This document shows, in pieces, positions 5,192 through 5,824 of a stretch of DNA of 5,824 bases. The translations under genes and the position numbers were made by a program. The DNA is from an uncultured Clostridia bacterium (GTDB lineage Bacteria; Bacillota; Clostridia; Christensenellales; Pumilibacteraceae), in NCBI GenBank assembly GCA_934277845.1, contig CAKQVV010000108.1, positions 1-5,824 of the forward strand, written 5' to 3'. Positions within the stretch are counted from its first letter, which is position 1. Each line of letters opens with the position of its first letter. The notes under the pieces are model-generated. The model had not been told where the DNA came from. It searched no databases and worked only from the letters and a program-made list of their open reading frames with translations.

Positions 5192-5824
5192 TTATTTGTT
5201 GCCGAGAGAGGAGTCGATTGCGGCGGCAAGCACGGCGGCGCAGTCCTCGACGATCAGATCCACGTCTTTCGGAGTCACGACAAGGTCGCTTTCGGCGGGT
5301 TCGGCACCGGCTTCGCGGATCATTGTGGAAGCATAGACTACCAGCGGCACGCCCACGCCGATCACCGGGCAGCCGAGCGACGAGCGGTCGAGCCGGAAAC
5401 GGTGATTGCCCACGCCGCTGCCCGGAGCGATACCCGTGTCGGTGATCTGAAACGCCGACGCGAGCCGGTCGCTCGACGCCGCGCACAGACTGTCCACGGC
5501 TATGATCAGCGAAGGCTTTACGACCGAAGCCACGCCCGCAATGACGTCGAAACTTTCCACGCCCGTCACGCCCGAAACCGACGGACAAAGCGTGCAGACG
5601 CCGCCGTGCTTTCCGGGGACACGGGTTACCGTCACGCGCTTTACGACCGCAGAGCCCAGCGCGTCGGCGGTCATCGACGGGTTACCCAGTCCCGCAATAA
5701 GGCAGGTTTCGGGTTTACCGGTAAATTCGCCGAGCGCGTCGGACAGCGCGCGCACCAGCCGAGGATAGTATTCGCGCTCGCCGCGGACGACAGCCGAACC
5801 CGTCACGGTGACGTACCGCCCCGG
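5192..5824 (-). CDS. gpr: Germination protease GPR, 5' end outside the window
   Basis: GPR starts degradation of small acid-soluble spore proteins when spores germinate. The visible 210 residues run from PGRYVT (matching the GRYVT of Bacillus GPR, after its propeptide and N-terminal region) to the stop. Signature segments are GLGNPSMTADALG, SVSGVTGVESFDVIAGV, KPSLIIAVDSL, QITDTGIAPGSGVGN, LGCPVIGVGVPLVV and the C-terminal VTPKDVDLIVED. The two aspartates needed for catalysis in this aspartic-type (A25) protease are both kept, in TADAL (D54 of the fragment) and AVDSL (D111). Between the GVPLVV and VTPKDVD segments there are only about 20 residues, whereas Bacillus GPR has roughly 70-80, so this is a compact form. 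A GTG at 5806 could be taken as a start, but the GRYVT match continues through it to the edge, so the true start lies beyond 5824. The propeptide and promoter are not visible. It shows that the host makes, or descends from a lineage that makes, endospores. Confidence 0.95.
   Translation of the reverse strand, partial: PGRYVTVTGSAVVRGEREYYPRLVRALSDALGEFTGKPETCLIAGLGNPSMTADALGSAVVKRVTVTRVPGKHGGVCTLCPSVSGVTGVESFDVIAGVASVVKPSLIIAVDSLCAASSDRLASAFQITDTGIAPGSGVGNHRFRLDRSSLGCPVIGVGVPLVVYASTMIREAGAEPAESDLVVTPKDVDLIVEDCAAVLAAAIDSSLGNK

Noticed and set aside
5189..5806. GTG at 5806 as the start of gpr
   Set aside because: The conserved GRYVT segment continues in frame upstream of it to the window edge, so the gene begins outside.

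Overview
The window looks like chromosomal DNA from an endospore-forming, GC-leaning Firmicute, most likely an uncultured member of the Clostridia. The main evidence is a convincing germination protease gene (gpr) cut by the right edge, supported by AAGGAG-type ribosome binding sites and sigma-A-like promoters (TTGACC/TTGAAA, 17-bp spacer, TATAAT). The class-level placement is inference. No mobile-element gene, tRNA, rRNA or CRISPR array was seen.

Layout: (1) Positions 1-368 carry no gene but are rich in repeats. A nested inverted-repeat element (25-188) has 12-bp terminal arms CGTCATTCAGAG/CTCTGAATGACG enclosing two strong hairpins, and two more copies of CCTCTGAATGACG follow at 251 and 310. 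(2) A terminator (369-397) and a minus-strand gene (437-1597) encode an unrecognised 386-aa soluble protein with two CxxC pairs at its N-terminus and TPR-like helices at its C-terminus. (3) A 425-bp divergent intergenic region (1598-2022) has a good promoter facing each way. The rightward promoter is bracketed exactly by an 18/19-bp inverted repeat and is followed by a leader of about 200 nt that can fold. (4) An OmpR/PhoB-type response regulator (2023-2685) and a membrane sensor histidine kinase (2699-4237) form a two-gene operon. (5) A convergent gap (4238-4432) contains a probably bidirectional terminator. (6) On the minus strand lie gpr (5192-5824, 5' end outside the window) and, 48 bp downstream of it, a short, diverged glutamate racemase gene, murI (4433-5143).

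How the genes may work together: the two-component pair senses an unknown extracytoplasmic signal and probably controls transcription. The repeated GTGAAA/TTTCAC boxes around its own promoter suggest autoregulation and perhaps control of the divergent CxxC/TPR gene, though this is inference. gpr (degradation of small acid-soluble spore proteins at germination) and murI (D-glutamate for peptidoglycan) share a strand and may be co-transcribed, but murI has no visible Shine-Dalgarno and has a TATAAT six bases before its ATG.

Most unusual parts: the bracketed promoter with its structured leader, the 5'-end palindromic repeat family, the CxxC/TPR orphan protein, and the compact GPR that lacks the insertion found before the C-terminal motif in Bacillus GPR.
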